The notes under the pieces: model-generated | What the model was told of the DNA's origin: nothing | The model's database searches: none | What the model saw: the letters and a program-made list of their open reading frames with translations, nothing else | Program-made: the position numbers and the translations under genes | NCBI GenBank assembly: GCA_026004775.1 | Contig: BPJU01000004.1 | Coordinates: 248,001-312,000 of the forward strand | Direction of reading: 5' to 3' | Length of the DNA: 64,000 bases | DNA from: Pirellulaceae bacterium | GTDB lineage: Bacteria; Planctomycetota; Planctomycetia; Pirellulales; Pirellulaceae | Shown: one piece after another, positions 36,767-45,759 of the stretch | How the letters are laid out: the number at the start of each line of letters is the position of its first letter | Position numbering within the stretch: position 1 is the first letter of the stretch

Positions 36767-38263
36767 TCATGGGCGGATGGTAACGCGCGAGCCCACCGAC
36801 AGTATGGCGAATACGTCCTCGGCGTCGCGTGGACTCAAAGAAATACAGCCGCTGGAAGGTGACGGGTTACCCGATTTGGGACTGCCATGAATCGAAAGAT
36901 TGTGCACTCCCAGATCAAGCCACACTGAGCCATACGGATTAAGTGGATCGTGAGGTGCCAGGGTACGGCCGTCGGCGGCGTAGTAGGTTCGTCCCCGCTG
37001 TTTATTGAGAACCAGGTACTCGCCAGGTATGGGTGACGGGTCGGTACCGGCGCTTATCGGAAACCGGCCGGCGTACAGGTCGTTGACGTAGAGAGTCATT
37101 TCATTGCGGGACAGTTCTACTTCCGCGCGGAAGGGGCCTCGCAGAACTTTCAACTCTGTACCGGGCGATAGCGACTCCGGGTCACTAATGCCGTTGATAT
37201 TCTGCAACAGTTGGACCGGAACCTGGTAAGCGGTGGCTATCTGTTCGAGCGTTTGCCCGACGCGTACGCGATAGGGTGGTTCCAGCCAGTGTTGCCGCGA
37301 ATAAATGACGGCGGCCGCCAAGGGATCCAATAGGTCCAGCGCCGCCTGCCGCTCGTTGAGCGCTGCACGAGCCTGGTGGACGATGTACGCCGACGACAGC
37401 CGTTGGAGAGCATCGCGGTACTGACCCTCGTCAATCAGCCGGCGCGCCTCGCGAATTGCCTCCGTAAGACCATTTACCGTGTCGGCTGCTTGCCTTTCAA
37501 CAGAATTATCGCTCCTCGGCTTCGGTGTGTCTTGTGTCGCCGACGTAACCGAAGAGGCTTGGGCCGTATGGTGGTCATGTGATGAGCTGTTTGAAGTAAC
37601 CACAATCGGCTGGCTTGGTGCATTGTCGAACGGCGGTTCCTCTCTGCGGGTATCGCCGGCTGCCGGCGGTGATTGAACATTGGGGTTTGAGTGCTCGCTG
37701 CCTTCTGGAATGTGTGATCCGTAGCGACTGGCTGACCCTTCGGCGGCTGGAGGAAGCCGTGTCGGGCCGGCCTGGGAGTTGCTCGAAGTGCCGGTCAGCT
37801 CACCGGCCGAAGCTGTGCTTTCGGAGGATTTCACCCATGGGGGCGTTATCGGCGGCGGGGCCGGGGCTTGCTCGGCGACCGGCGGATCCGAGGATGCCAA
37901 GGCTGTGCGTGCAGGTGCCGCCGATGCTCGGGCGGGATTGGTCGCAGGAAGTTCCGGAAGTGACGCGGGCCCTTTGTCGGCCGGAGGCTCGACCTGAACG
38001 AAAATCCTCGGTTGCTCACCGGGCGACCCATGGATAGCCGAGTGACCTGCTTCACTGTCGGTCGGCCGGCTGGTGGGTGCCGATGGTTCGGCCGTGCCGG
38101 TGTCGATCGACGGAGGCGCAAGCGCTTGTCCCTCGTCAAACTGACTCATTACTTCTGCCACCTCCGGCGGAGGTGCCGGTTCTTCGCGAGTCAGCACGAC
38201 GTAAATGCCATACAGCACGGCCAACAACAGTGCTACGACCGCCGCAGTCTTGATCGTATCCAT
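36767..38263 (-). CDS. LysM and L,D-transpeptidase (YkuD) protein
   Basis: A 498-residue cell-wall enzyme anchored by an N-terminal membrane segment (AAVVALLLAVLYGIYVVLT); ATG 38263 follows GGGAGGG. About 240 residues of Pro/Ser/Thr-rich linker lead to a helical region and a LysM domain (YRVRVGQTLEQIATAYQVPVQLLQNIN), then a YkuD domain that ends LSIHGSPKSGN...SSGCISLSPRDAEDVF, with the His and Cys of the active site. The enzyme would form 3-3 cross-links or attach proteins to peptidoglycan. Most planctomycetes have little or atypical peptidoglycan, so its presence is informative for the wall of this organism. Confidence 0.92.
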   Translation of the reverse strand: MDTIKTAAVVALLLAVLYGIYVVLTREEPAPPPEVAEVMSQFDEGQALAPPSIDTGTAEPSAPTSRPTDSEAGHSAIHGSPGEQPRIFVQVEPPADKGPASLPELPATNPARASAAPARTALASSDPPVAEQAPAPPPITPPWVKSSESTASAGELTGTSSNSQAGPTRLPPAAEGSASRYGSHIPEGSEHSNPNVQSPPAAGDTRREEPPFDNAPSQPIVVTSNSSSHDHHTAQASSVTSATQDTPKPRSDNSVERQAADTVNGLTEAIREARRLIDEGQYRDALQRLSSAYIVHQARAALNERQAALDLLDPLAAAVIYSRQHWLEPPYRVRVGQTLEQIATAYQVPVQLLQNINGISDPESLSPGTELKVLRGPFRAEVELSRNEMTLYVNDLYAGRFPISAGTDPSPIPGEYLVLNKQRGRTYYAADGRTLAPHDPLNPYGSVWLDLGVHNLSIHGSPKSGNPSPSSGCISLSPRDAEDVFAILSVGSRVTIRP

Positions 38264-38497
38264 GGGGCCCTCCCTGCCACATACGAGCGGCTGGCCTTGT
38301 GATCTACGTAACCATCCGTGTTAGGGACGGTCTGAGTTTGCCCGTGAATGCCTAAAGGGTCTCCGCCCAAGTTTCAGGCTACCTGTCGGTGGGGCATGCT
38401 ACGCAATCTGGGTGCACATGAACAGATCAATTTGACAGATTTTCGATGATTTTTTTCCGGATGGTACCTGTAGTAGAAAAAGAATATGTGCCAGAGC

Positions 38498-39814
38498 TTA
38501 CCCATCTTCTTTATTTTGTCGCTTCGCCTGACCATGATACCGCAGTTGTTCCGGAGGCGGATGGTAGTACGTCCTCGGGATATCACCGTAGGATTGATCG
38601 GCGGCCTCTGGGTCGTAAGCCGGATTGCGGTAGCCGGTTCCGTGGCCGAGGCGTTGGGCTCCCTGGTAGTGGGCGTCACGCAGGTGTTGCGGCACCTGTA
38701 CAAGCCGACCTTCGCGGATATCCTTGCGTGCGGCCAGGATGGCGTCGGTGGCTGAGCGGGACTTGGGGGCCAGTGCCAGGTAGGTGACGACTTGTGAGAG
38801 CGTCAACTGGCACTCGGGCAATCCGACGAACTCCACTGCCTGCATGCCGGCGACAGCGACCAGGAGAGCTTGCGGATCGGCATTGCCAATATCTTCGCTG
38901 GCAAAAATAACGAGGCGGCGGCACAGGAAGCGCACATCTTCACCGCCTTCGAGCATCTTGGCCAGCCAGTAGAGGGCCGCGTCCGGATCACTACCGCGTA
39001 GGCTTTTGATCAACGCACTGGCCGTGTCGTAGTGGGCGTCGCCTGCGGCGTCGTACACGACCGCTTTTCGCTGAAGAGATTCTTCCGCCAGTTGCCGCGT
39101 AAACTCGATGGGGCGCTCGTTGCTGGAGAGCACGCCGATTTCCAGAGCATTGAGCGCTCGGCGGGCGTCTCCGTCGCAGGTTTCGGCCAGGAAGCTAAGA
39201 GCCTCCTCATGCATGCGGACCTCGTACTCGCCCAGACCTCGCTGTTTGTCTTCCAGAGCCCGCAGCAGAATCTGTTTGATTTCATCGCACGAAAGCGGCT
39301 CAAATTCAAATACATGGCTGCGGCTGATAAGAGCCGGATTGACAAAGAAAAACGGGTTGTTGGCAGTTGCACCCACGAACGTCACAATCCCTTCTTCGAC
39401 ATCGGGCAGCAACGCGTCTTGTTGGGCACGGTTGAAACGATGGATTTCGTCGATAAACAGCAGGGTCTTCGGGCCGCCGGCAGATAGTTGCTGTCGGGCC
39501 TGTTCGAGCACTTCTCGAAGCTCCTTGACGCTGCTGGTGACCGCGTTCAATTGCCGGAACGTCTGGCCGGTGGTTTTCGCCAGCAATCGAGCCAGAGTCG
39601 TTTTGCCGGTGCCGGGCGGTCCGTAGAAGATCAGACTAGTCAAGCGATCGGCCAGCACTAAACGTCTGAGGAGCTTGCCGTCACCGAGCAGGTGGCGCTG
39701 GCCGACGAATTCGTCCAGGGATTCCGGGCGCATGCGGGCAGCCAGCGGCTGAGCCGCCCGAAGCGCTTGCTCTTCCTGCTGGGCGAACAACGACGCAGCT
39801 TGCCGGTGGGCCAT
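38498..39814 (-). CDS. rarA: Replication-associated recombination protein A (MgsA/RarA AAA+ ATPase)
   Basis: A 438-residue ATPase acting at stalled replication forks. It has the N-terminal LAARMRPESLDEFVGQ box, Walker A (GPPGTGKTT), Walker B (LLFIDEIHRF), sensor 1 in FVGATANNPFF and the C-terminal oligomerisation segment from AALYWLAKMLEGGEDVRFLCRRL to PKSRSATDAI. ATG 39814 gives MAHRQAASLFAQQEE, a normal start. No operon partner is evident. Confidence 0.95.
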   Translation of the reverse strand: MAHRQAASLFAQQEEQALRAAQPLAARMRPESLDEFVGQRHLLGDGKLLRRLVLADRLTSLIFYGPPGTGKTTLARLLAKTTGQTFRQLNAVTSSVKELREVLEQARQQLSAGGPKTLLFIDEIHRFNRAQQDALLPDVEEGIVTFVGATANNPFFFVNPALISRSHVFEFEPLSCDEIKQILLRALEDKQRGLGEYEVRMHEEALSFLAETCDGDARRALNALEIGVLSSNERPIEFTRQLAEESLQRKAVVYDAAGDAHYDTASALIKSLRGSDPDAALYWLAKMLEGGEDVRFLCRRLVIFASEDIGNADPQALLVAVAGMQAVEFVGLPECQLTLSQVVTYLALAPKSRSATDAILAARKDIREGRLVQVPQHLRDAHYQGAQRLGHGTGYRNPAYDPEAADQSYGDIPRTYYHPPPEQLRYHGQAKRQNKEDG

Positions 39815-39924
39815 GGTCGGTCACCGCTTGCCAAGGAACAGTCCCGCAAACCCAGAAACCGCGTGGTCTCTTGTTCGGATTGCGGCCAAGAGACTGACCG
39901 TCGCGCTACTCAATGGAAACCTAT

Positions 39925-41218
39925 TCAATGTAAGGCCGTTTCGGATCGAGCGACCAGCGGGGCGGCCGATTCCATCGTGCTCCCGTTGCCCTCTTCTTCC
40001 TTCATTTGATCGATGGCTACAAACAGTGCATCCAGATCGTCGCGGAACATATCGCCCATTAACAGGTCGGTCAGTGGACCTTTGAATTGGGGAAAGCGCT
40101 TGACGAACCGTCCGAAGCTGAAGCCGTCATAGTATTCGCATACCAGGCGGCGCATCCGCTGCATGCCGCGCACGAAATCCGGAACCCATTTTGCCGAGCC
40201 GGTCGCTACGGGTATCACCTGAAAGGATCGCTTCGGCGACCGCATCCGCCGCCAGTTCGCCCGACTTCAGGGCCAGCAAGACTCCCGATGAATACAGCGG
40301 GTCGAGGAACCCCAAAGCGTCACCCACCAGCAGCCATCCGTCGCCGGCGGCTTGGCGGCTGCGATACGAAAAGTCTCGCGTGGCGAAATGCCGGGTGATC
40401 CGCCGTCCGGACGCCAACCGGTCGCGGACCGCCGGACAACGCTGAAGCTCTTCCTCGAAAATCTTGCCGTGATCTACACCCCGACCGGAAAACAGATACT
40501 CAAAATCGGCCGTGATCCCGACACTCACCACGTCATGATGTAATGGAATATACCAAAACCAGCCTTTCTTGCCTTCCACCTGCAACACCACGGTGGCGCC
40601 GGCATCCTGTCCCTGATCGCGATAGGCGCCTTGGTAGTAGGTCCAGATAGCGCCTTTGTGGAGCACCGGGTCGGGAACTTTAAGTTGGAGCTTGTGCATC
40701 AGCAAAGAGCTTTGGCCGGTGGCGTCGATCACCACATCGGCCCGCACCTCGTGCACTTTCCCGTCGCACCCTGTGACGCGAATCCCGACGGCTCGCGAGC
40801 CCTCGAACAACACGTCACTTACCCGGCATCCTTCATGTACCTGCGCCCCTTGCTCGGCAGCCGAATATAGCAACAGTTGGTCGAATTCACTGCGGAGCAC
40901 TTGCCAGGTTTGGGACGATTCATGAGGCCGGTGTTGCATGAAGTAAAACGGTGCTGAAAGCCGGCCATCGTCGGCGACAAACTGGACGCTGTATTTTTTG
41001 ACAAAGTGGCTGCGCTGGAGGGCGGGGATGAGTTTCATCCGTTTGAGGGTGAAATAGGTATCCGGTATGAGCGACTCGCCGATATGGAATCGCGGAAACC
41101 GCTCGCGCTCAAACACCGCGCACTTCACGCCGTGTTGCGCCAGAATCGAGGCGGCGGCCGATCCGGCCGGCCCTCCGCCGATCACCACCACCGGATAATA
41201 TCGGTCGATTGCAGCCAT
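39925..41218 (-). CDS. FAD-dependent oxidoreductase (geranylgeranyl reductase/halogenase-like), with a +1 frameshift
   Basis: ATG 41218 (MAAIDRYYP) starts after AAGGG. The FAD-binding motif is VVIGGGPAGSAAASILAQHG; then FPRFHIGESLIP, DVVIDATGQSS and LLVGDALGFLDPLYSSGVLLAL follow, as in geranylgeranyl reductases and flavin halogenases. At about 40189-40192 an AAAA run (minus strand) has one base too many. Removing one joins RLGK to WVPDFVRGMQRMRRLVCEYYD and a coherent tail ending at 39925, so the main frame's last residues to 40127 are not real. The substrate is unknown; lipid or quinone double bonds are typical for the family. Confidence 0.82.
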
Positions 41219-41355
41219 CCACAGGCCCTTGTGTTGTCTGTTGCCCGCCGGCGCCGGCCATGACCCCTTGTCTGGCGGTGGCCGGTACAGCAAAGCCGGT
41301 GAGCATAGCTGCTGCCTCTGAACTCCATCCTACAGGCGGTAGCAGACTTTGCCAA

Positions 41356-42738
41356 CTATTGCAGGGCATGCAACTGAGGCAAGTACAGGTAAGCGATGTT
41401 AAAGTAGATGACGATCCCGGTCACGTCGACGAATGTAGCAACGAAGGGGCTCGAGGCGTAGCCGGGGTCAAAACCCAGTGCCTTGAAAAGCAGGGGAAGC
41501 ATCGAGCCTACCAGCGTTCCCCACAAGCAGATGGCGGCCACCGACTGGGCGATCACCAGGGCCAACAGCAGCTTGTCGGCTCCCCCCAACACGCTTTCGG
41601 GTGTCAAATAAGCGCGTACAAAGCCGATCAACCCGAGTGTGGCTCCCAAAGCTACTCCCATCAACAATTCATGCCTCAAGACGCGGAGCCATTCGGTCAG
41701 CCGGATCTGACCCAGAGCCAAAGCCCGTGTAATGAGCGTGGCAGCTTGTGAGCCGGAGTTTCCTCCGGTGGAAATACACAGAGGGATAAACAGGCTGAGT
41801 GCCAACACCGACTCGATCGCATGCTCGTAGCGTGCCAAAGCCGTAAACGTAAACAGCTCGGCAACGAAAAGCGCAGAAAGCCACATCGCTCGCTTGCGCC
41901 ATACGGTGACGAATGCCGCCTCCAGGTAGTTGTCCTCGATGGGCGTAACGGCACCGAATTTCTGAGCGTCCTCAGTCGCTTCCTCCGTCAACACGTCCAT
42001 GACGTCATCGTACGTGACGATGCCGACCAGGCGGTTTTCGGCATCCACGACAGGGATCGCCAGGAAGTCGTATTTGGAAAGGATACGAGCTACCTCTTCC
42101 TGGTCCTGCTCGACCCGTACGGAAATCACCTCCTCCTGCATGATATCCCGCACCAATGCATTGGGACGGGCAAGTACAAGATCGCGCAAGGAGACAAACC
42201 CGATGAGGCGCCGCTGATCGTCAACCACATAGACATAGTAGATCGTTTCGGTCGACGGGGCCTGGCGGCGGAGCAGAGCCAAAGCGTCCAGAACCGTGAT
42301 ATCGGGCGGCAGCGTCGCGTAGTCGGTGGTCATCACCGCGCCGGCCGTATGTTCCGGGTACCGCATCAGCCGGCGGATATCCTCGCGGTCCGCTTTGGCC
42401 ACCAACGGCAACAGGCTCTCCACCAACTCCTCATCCAACCGCTTGAGCAAGTCGACGCGGTCGTCGTGCGACATCGCCTCTAACAACTGCGACAACCGCT
42501 CGCGACCCGCCCCGGAAGCCAATTCCACCTGTTTGTGATGCGGATAGAAAGCGAAAACTTCGGCCCGCCGCTGCACCGGCAGCAACTCCAGCAGTTTCCA
42601 GGTCTCTTCAGCAGAGAGACCTTCGGAGAACTCAGCCAGGTTCGCCGGATGCATTTCCGTGAGAGCCTCCAGCAGGTCCGGATCGTCCGGATTCTCCAAC
42701 AGCTCTCGCAGTTCCGGCAGCAGCAGGGTGTTGATCAT
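41356..42738 (-). CDS. mgtE: Magnesium transporter MgtE
   Basis: A 460-residue Mg2+ channel. ATG 42738 follows AGGAG at 8 bases; a start 21 bases upstream would add seven residues. The protein has the N-terminal superhelical domain (from NTLLLPELRELLENPDDPDLLEALTEMHPAN in pieces), two CBS domains (TVLDALALLRRQAP; YDFLAIPVVDAENRLVGIVTYDDVMDVL) and five membrane helices at the C-terminus, with GNSGSQAATLITRALALGQI forming the ion pathway. Cytosolic Mg2+ closes the channel through the N and CBS domains. Confidence 0.95.
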   Translation of the reverse strand: MINTLLLPELRELLENPDDPDLLEALTEMHPANLAEFSEGLSAEETWKLLELLPVQRRAEVFAFYPHHKQVELASGAGRERLSQLLEAMSHDDRVDLLKRLDEELVESLLPLVAKADREDIRRLMRYPEHTAGAVMTTDYATLPPDITVLDALALLRRQAPSTETIYYVYVVDDQRRLIGFVSLRDLVLARPNALVRDIMQEEVISVRVEQDQEEVARILSKYDFLAIPVVDAENRLVGIVTYDDVMDVLTEEATEDAQKFGAVTPIEDNYLEAAFVTVWRKRAMWLSALFVAELFTFTALARYEHAIESVLALSLFIPLCISTGGNSGSQAATLITRALALGQIRLTEWLRVLRHELLMGVALGATLGLIGFVRAYLTPESVLGGADKLLLALVIAQSVAAICLWGTLVGSMLPLLFKALGFDPGYASSPFVATFVDVTGIVIYFNIAYLYLPQLHALQ

Positions 42739-42840
42739 GGCATACGCTCCTGGTTGCACTTGTTGTCGAATCTATAATTCTAGACGATCAGGCAAGATTG
42801 CCTAGGGAAAGGTGCTTGTCGCTACTGCCCTTGTGGAGCG

Positions 42841-43776
42841 GTGTGGATGCGTCGAGCAGATACGCGGCTAGCGGGTTGGGTTGCGCTGGTTGTGGCCCTG
42901 ACGAGCGCTGGGCAACTGGGGCGTCTTTGCGGACAGCAGGATGATCGTTGGGCGGGTCCTCGAACATTACCGGGGCTCGAAAACGTGCTGCGCATTTCGG
43001 ATCGTCTCTACGCCGGCGGCGAACCGAAAGGGGACGCGGGTTTCGCCTCGCTTCAGACCCTGGGCGTCCGGGTGGTGGTCAGTGTGGATGGGGCTCGTCC
43101 GGATGTGGAACGTGCCAGGCGGTACGGTTTGCGGTATGTGCATATCCCCATCGGCTACGATGGCGTCCCCAGGGCGGCGCAGGCGGCGCTGACGCGCGTG
43201 GTCCGCGAGTTGCCGGGTCCGATTTATATCCATTGCCATCATGGCCAGCATCGAGGGCCGGCGGCGGCCGCCATCGCTGCCCTGGCGTGCCAAGCTGTGG
43301 ATGCCGCCGGTGCCCGAAAAATCCTGGAGAACGCCGGTACCAGTCCCGCTTACCGCGGCTTGTGGCGCGACGTGGAACAGTTCCGGCCGCTGCCGGCCGA
43401 CGCACCGTTGCCGGAACTGCACGAAGTGGCTCCCGTTCCGACCCTGGCGGCTGCCATGGCCAAGTTGGACCGCCATTTCGATCTGGTCAAACAGTTGGAA
43501 AAAAACCGCTGGCAGCCACTGCCCGATCACCCGGATGTCGTCGCCCCTCAAGAGACATTACTTCTTGTGGAAGCATTGCACGAAGCACGCCGGCGGTGGC
43601 TGGAACAACACAATGGCGATTCGGGCAGCGATTTTGCCCGCCGGCTCGAGGAAGCTGAAAACCAGGCTGTCGCCCTTCGCAACGCGGTCGCCAAGCAGCA
43701 GACCACCGAGGCTTCCGCCCTCGTTGCCCGACTACAGAACTCTTGTACCGACTGCCATCGCCGATATCGTGACTAA
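42841..43776 (+). CDS. Secreted tyrosine-phosphatase-like protein with a C-terminal CxxCH
   Basis: A 311-residue protein. It starts at GTG 42841 or ATG 42847 and has a signal peptide (LAGWVALVVALTSAGQLG). The phosphatase-like domain runs from LRISDRLYAGGEPKG, through VRVVVSVDG and HIPIGYDGVP, to IYIHCHHGQHRGP, where Cys132 and Arg138 form the C-x5-R loop of dual-specificity phosphatases. The C-terminal 100 residues are helical and end in SCTDCHRRYRD (Cys302-His306), a c-type heme motif in a cytochrome c'-like position. The combination of a protein phosphatase fold with a heme motif in an exported protein is unusual. It ends before a long gene-poor stretch. Confidence 0.8.
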   Translation: MWMRRADTRLAGWVALVVALTSAGQLGRLCGQQDDRWAGPRTLPGLENVLRISDRLYAGGEPKGDAGFASLQTLGVRVVVSVDGARPDVERARRYGLRYVHIPIGYDGVPRAAQAALTRVVRELPGPIYIHCHHGQHRGPAAAAIAALACQAVDAAGARKILENAGTSPAYRGLWRDVEQFRPLPADAPLPELHEVAPVPTLAAAMAKLDRHFDLVKQLEKNRWQPLPDHPDVVAPQETLLLVEALHEARRRWLEQHNGDSGSDFARRLEEAENQAVALRNAVAKQQTTEASALVARLQNSCTDCHRRYRD

Positions 43777-44082
43777 TACGATAATTCATTTAATTCATTG
43801 AGCCGCTGCGCATCCGTTACTGCACTCGCTGACAAAAACTAACACGTGTTGTGCCGGACCATTCACGCTGCAAGGCGGGTAGACCAACGCAGGTTGCCAG
43901 CCCGCTCGGCAAAATGGATCTTCACAAACAATGGATCTTCCGCAACCTCTGGGAGACAATTTGGAAGTTCCTCAAAGTCACGGAAGAGCCACTCTGCCTA
44001 CCTCCCAGATTGCATGGAAACCGCCCGAGGAATGGGCCGCGACTGGACCGCCTGGCTATCGGCTGCATTGCACGGACGCCCG

Positions 44083-44215
44083 TCTTGCCTATCCGACGAT
44101 CAAATACGTCGTACGAATAAGGCCCATCCAGGACAGACGCGCCTTGCGCGTCTTTGCTCAAAAACCTCACCAGCCGATTGCAGTGGTCCCGCGTGTACTC
44201 TGCACGCTCACCCGT
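44083..44215 (-). pseudogene. RHS/YD-repeat protein remnant
   Basis: On the minus strand a frame reads ATGERAEYTRDHCNRLVRF followed by LSKDAQGA, then YSYDVFDRRIGKTG. These are typical of RHS-type YD repeats (as in W-D-x-R-N-R-L and Y-x-Y-D-x-x-G-R-R), and the YD motif is intact here. The similarity stops abruptly after RRIGKTG and no start or partner region is seen, so it is a fragment of a lost polymorphic-toxin or wall-associated gene. Confidence 0.6.
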
Positions 44216-44511
44216 CGCTATCCAGGCTAACCACATTCGTGCCGGCCTCGGCTGTTAGCGTTAGCCGCAGAGGACACAGCGAGTGGCATTAGCCACAGAG
44301 GGCACAGAGGGCACAGAGAGTGTTTGACTGGCTCGTTGGAGTGGGTTGTTAAAAATGGGTGCCTTTGGGGACAGATGGTGGTTTACAGGTTTAGTCACAT
44401 GGGGTAGTGTGCTGCCGGCGCGAATAATCTGGTCGACAAGGAGCGGGGCCAACGCTGGCGCTTTCTGCGGCGTGTTCGAAGGCGGGGGGCCTGATGGGGA
44501 ATTATGGGTAT

Positions 44512-44561
44512 CGGAAGTCTTGCGGCGGCTGCTGGCGCAGCCGCCTGGCGACTTCCGCTAC
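44512..44561. repeat. Dispersed 50-base palindromic element, copy B
   Basis: Same outer arms as the copy at 27477-27526. Here the inner arms pair better (GGCGGCTGC with GCAGCCGCC, loop TGGC), which indicates selection for the hairpin or recent insertion. Confidence 0.75.
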
Positions 44562-44867
44562 GAGCTAAGGTCAAGATCGTTCTACACCGGTGTGAACCAG
44601 CGTCTGGGGTGACCCTCACGGCCGGCACGACCGTGGGGAGTTGAGCGTCCATCACAAGAACGAATTTTAACCATTACCAAGCGTGCGATGGGAATCGACA
44701 AAAATCGGCGCCCCTACTCCGCCTGGCGGCCCCGGCAACCTGATATTAGCTTTTATCCGAAAGTGCAGCTTCTTACAAAACCGGTCCGAAGATGGGCTCT
44801 TGCGGGTTAGCCCTAAGTTTACCACTTGGCTTGCCGCGCAGTCACCGAGCGACGATCCACCAAAAAA

Positions 44868-45443
44868 CTACCACATAGCCAGTAGAAGAAAAAAGACGCC
44901 GGTCAGTCCTACGCTCATACCATAGCACCGCGCGAGTTGGGCAGCCGAGCGGCGTTGTCCCAAGCAATAGCCAACCACCAACCCAAGGCCATGAAGGGCG
45001 GCCGTCGCCGCAAGCACTCCGCATGTGAACTCGACTCCGTACAAACCGATTGCTTCCACCCCGTGAACATGTCCGTGAGTGAATCCTGCTGCCAACGCCA
45101 ATAAACTAGCAGTTCGAAAGCTAATGGGTCGATCGAGCCACAGTAGTCCGCCCAATAGCAGAATGGTTAGTGCAACCAGCCCTTCCCAGAAGGCACTCGA
45201 AAAAACCCCAATAAGCTGCTGATTGCCGGCGAAACAGCCCAGCATCATTCCCGCCAGAAAACAGCCAGGCAACCACAGCCGTGCTCTGCCACCCATCCGG
45301 TATGCCCACCAGCCCACGGTAAACATCGCCAGCCAATGATCCCATCCGGCCCAGGGATGCATCAGTCCCTCCCAAAAGGCACCGGTTCCAACCCCACCTC
45401 CCACCGTTGGGTGGGCCAAAAGCGTCGCGCCGCTTAACCACAC
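44868..45443 (-). CDS. HupE/UreJ family metal transporter
   Basis: A membrane protein of about 191 residues, with GTG 45443 as the start in this frame. Family markers are GLMHPWAGWDHWLAMFTVGWWA and GFTHGHVHGVEA; the His-rich motifs bind Ni or Co. The N-terminus is doubtful. An ATG at 45481 with AAGGAG 10 bases upstream is out of frame by one base, and restoring one base in the A-run near 45460 would give MRFLRQNDSILLLVWLSGATLLAHP, a good signal peptide. Six or so membrane segments follow. The metal is unknown; no hydrogenase or urease gene is nearby. Confidence 0.85.
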   Translation of the reverse strand: MWLSGATLLAHPTVGGGVGTGAFWEGLMHPWAGWDHWLAMFTVGWWAYRMGGRARLWLPGCFLAGMMLGCFAGNQQLIGVFSSAFWEGLVALTILLLGGLLWLDRPISFRTASLLALAAGFTHGHVHGVEAIGLYGVEFTCGVLAATAALHGLGLVVGYCLGQRRSAAQLARCYGMSVGLTGVFFLLLAMW

Positions 45444-45759
45444 GAGCAGCAGTATGCTGTCGTTTGACGCAGGAACCTCATCGCCGACGAACTCCTTGCC
45501 GTGCCTGTCGCTGGTAAATCCCCAAAGTCGTCTGTGGGCTCAAATCCCAAACCATTCCCGATCTGAACAAGAACCGTACCATAGCTTGGGCTGGTCGACA
45601 ATGCCGACCGGTCGTCGGCCGGCTGAAAAGTGGCCGGTGAACCAGAAGCTGCACATTGCGTTCGGCGTGGTGAGGTATTGTCACCCTGCCAGTGGTGAAC
45701 TAAAATACAGTACCTGAAGGCGACCACTGTGCGCAAGGCGCTTGGAGGATACGGCTCCG

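Larger units (their letters stand above)
43777..44867. other. Gene-poor, decayed stretch
   Basis: About 1.1 kb. It contains an RHS-repeat remnant (44083-44215), a short tandem CACAGAGGG tract near 44300-44320 and copy B of the palindromic element. I see no intact gene. Confidence 0.55.

Noticed and set aside
45444-45740. Possible cobalamin riboswitch upstream of hupE
   Set aside because: Some short elements resemble parts of the B12 box, but the conserved core order is not present.
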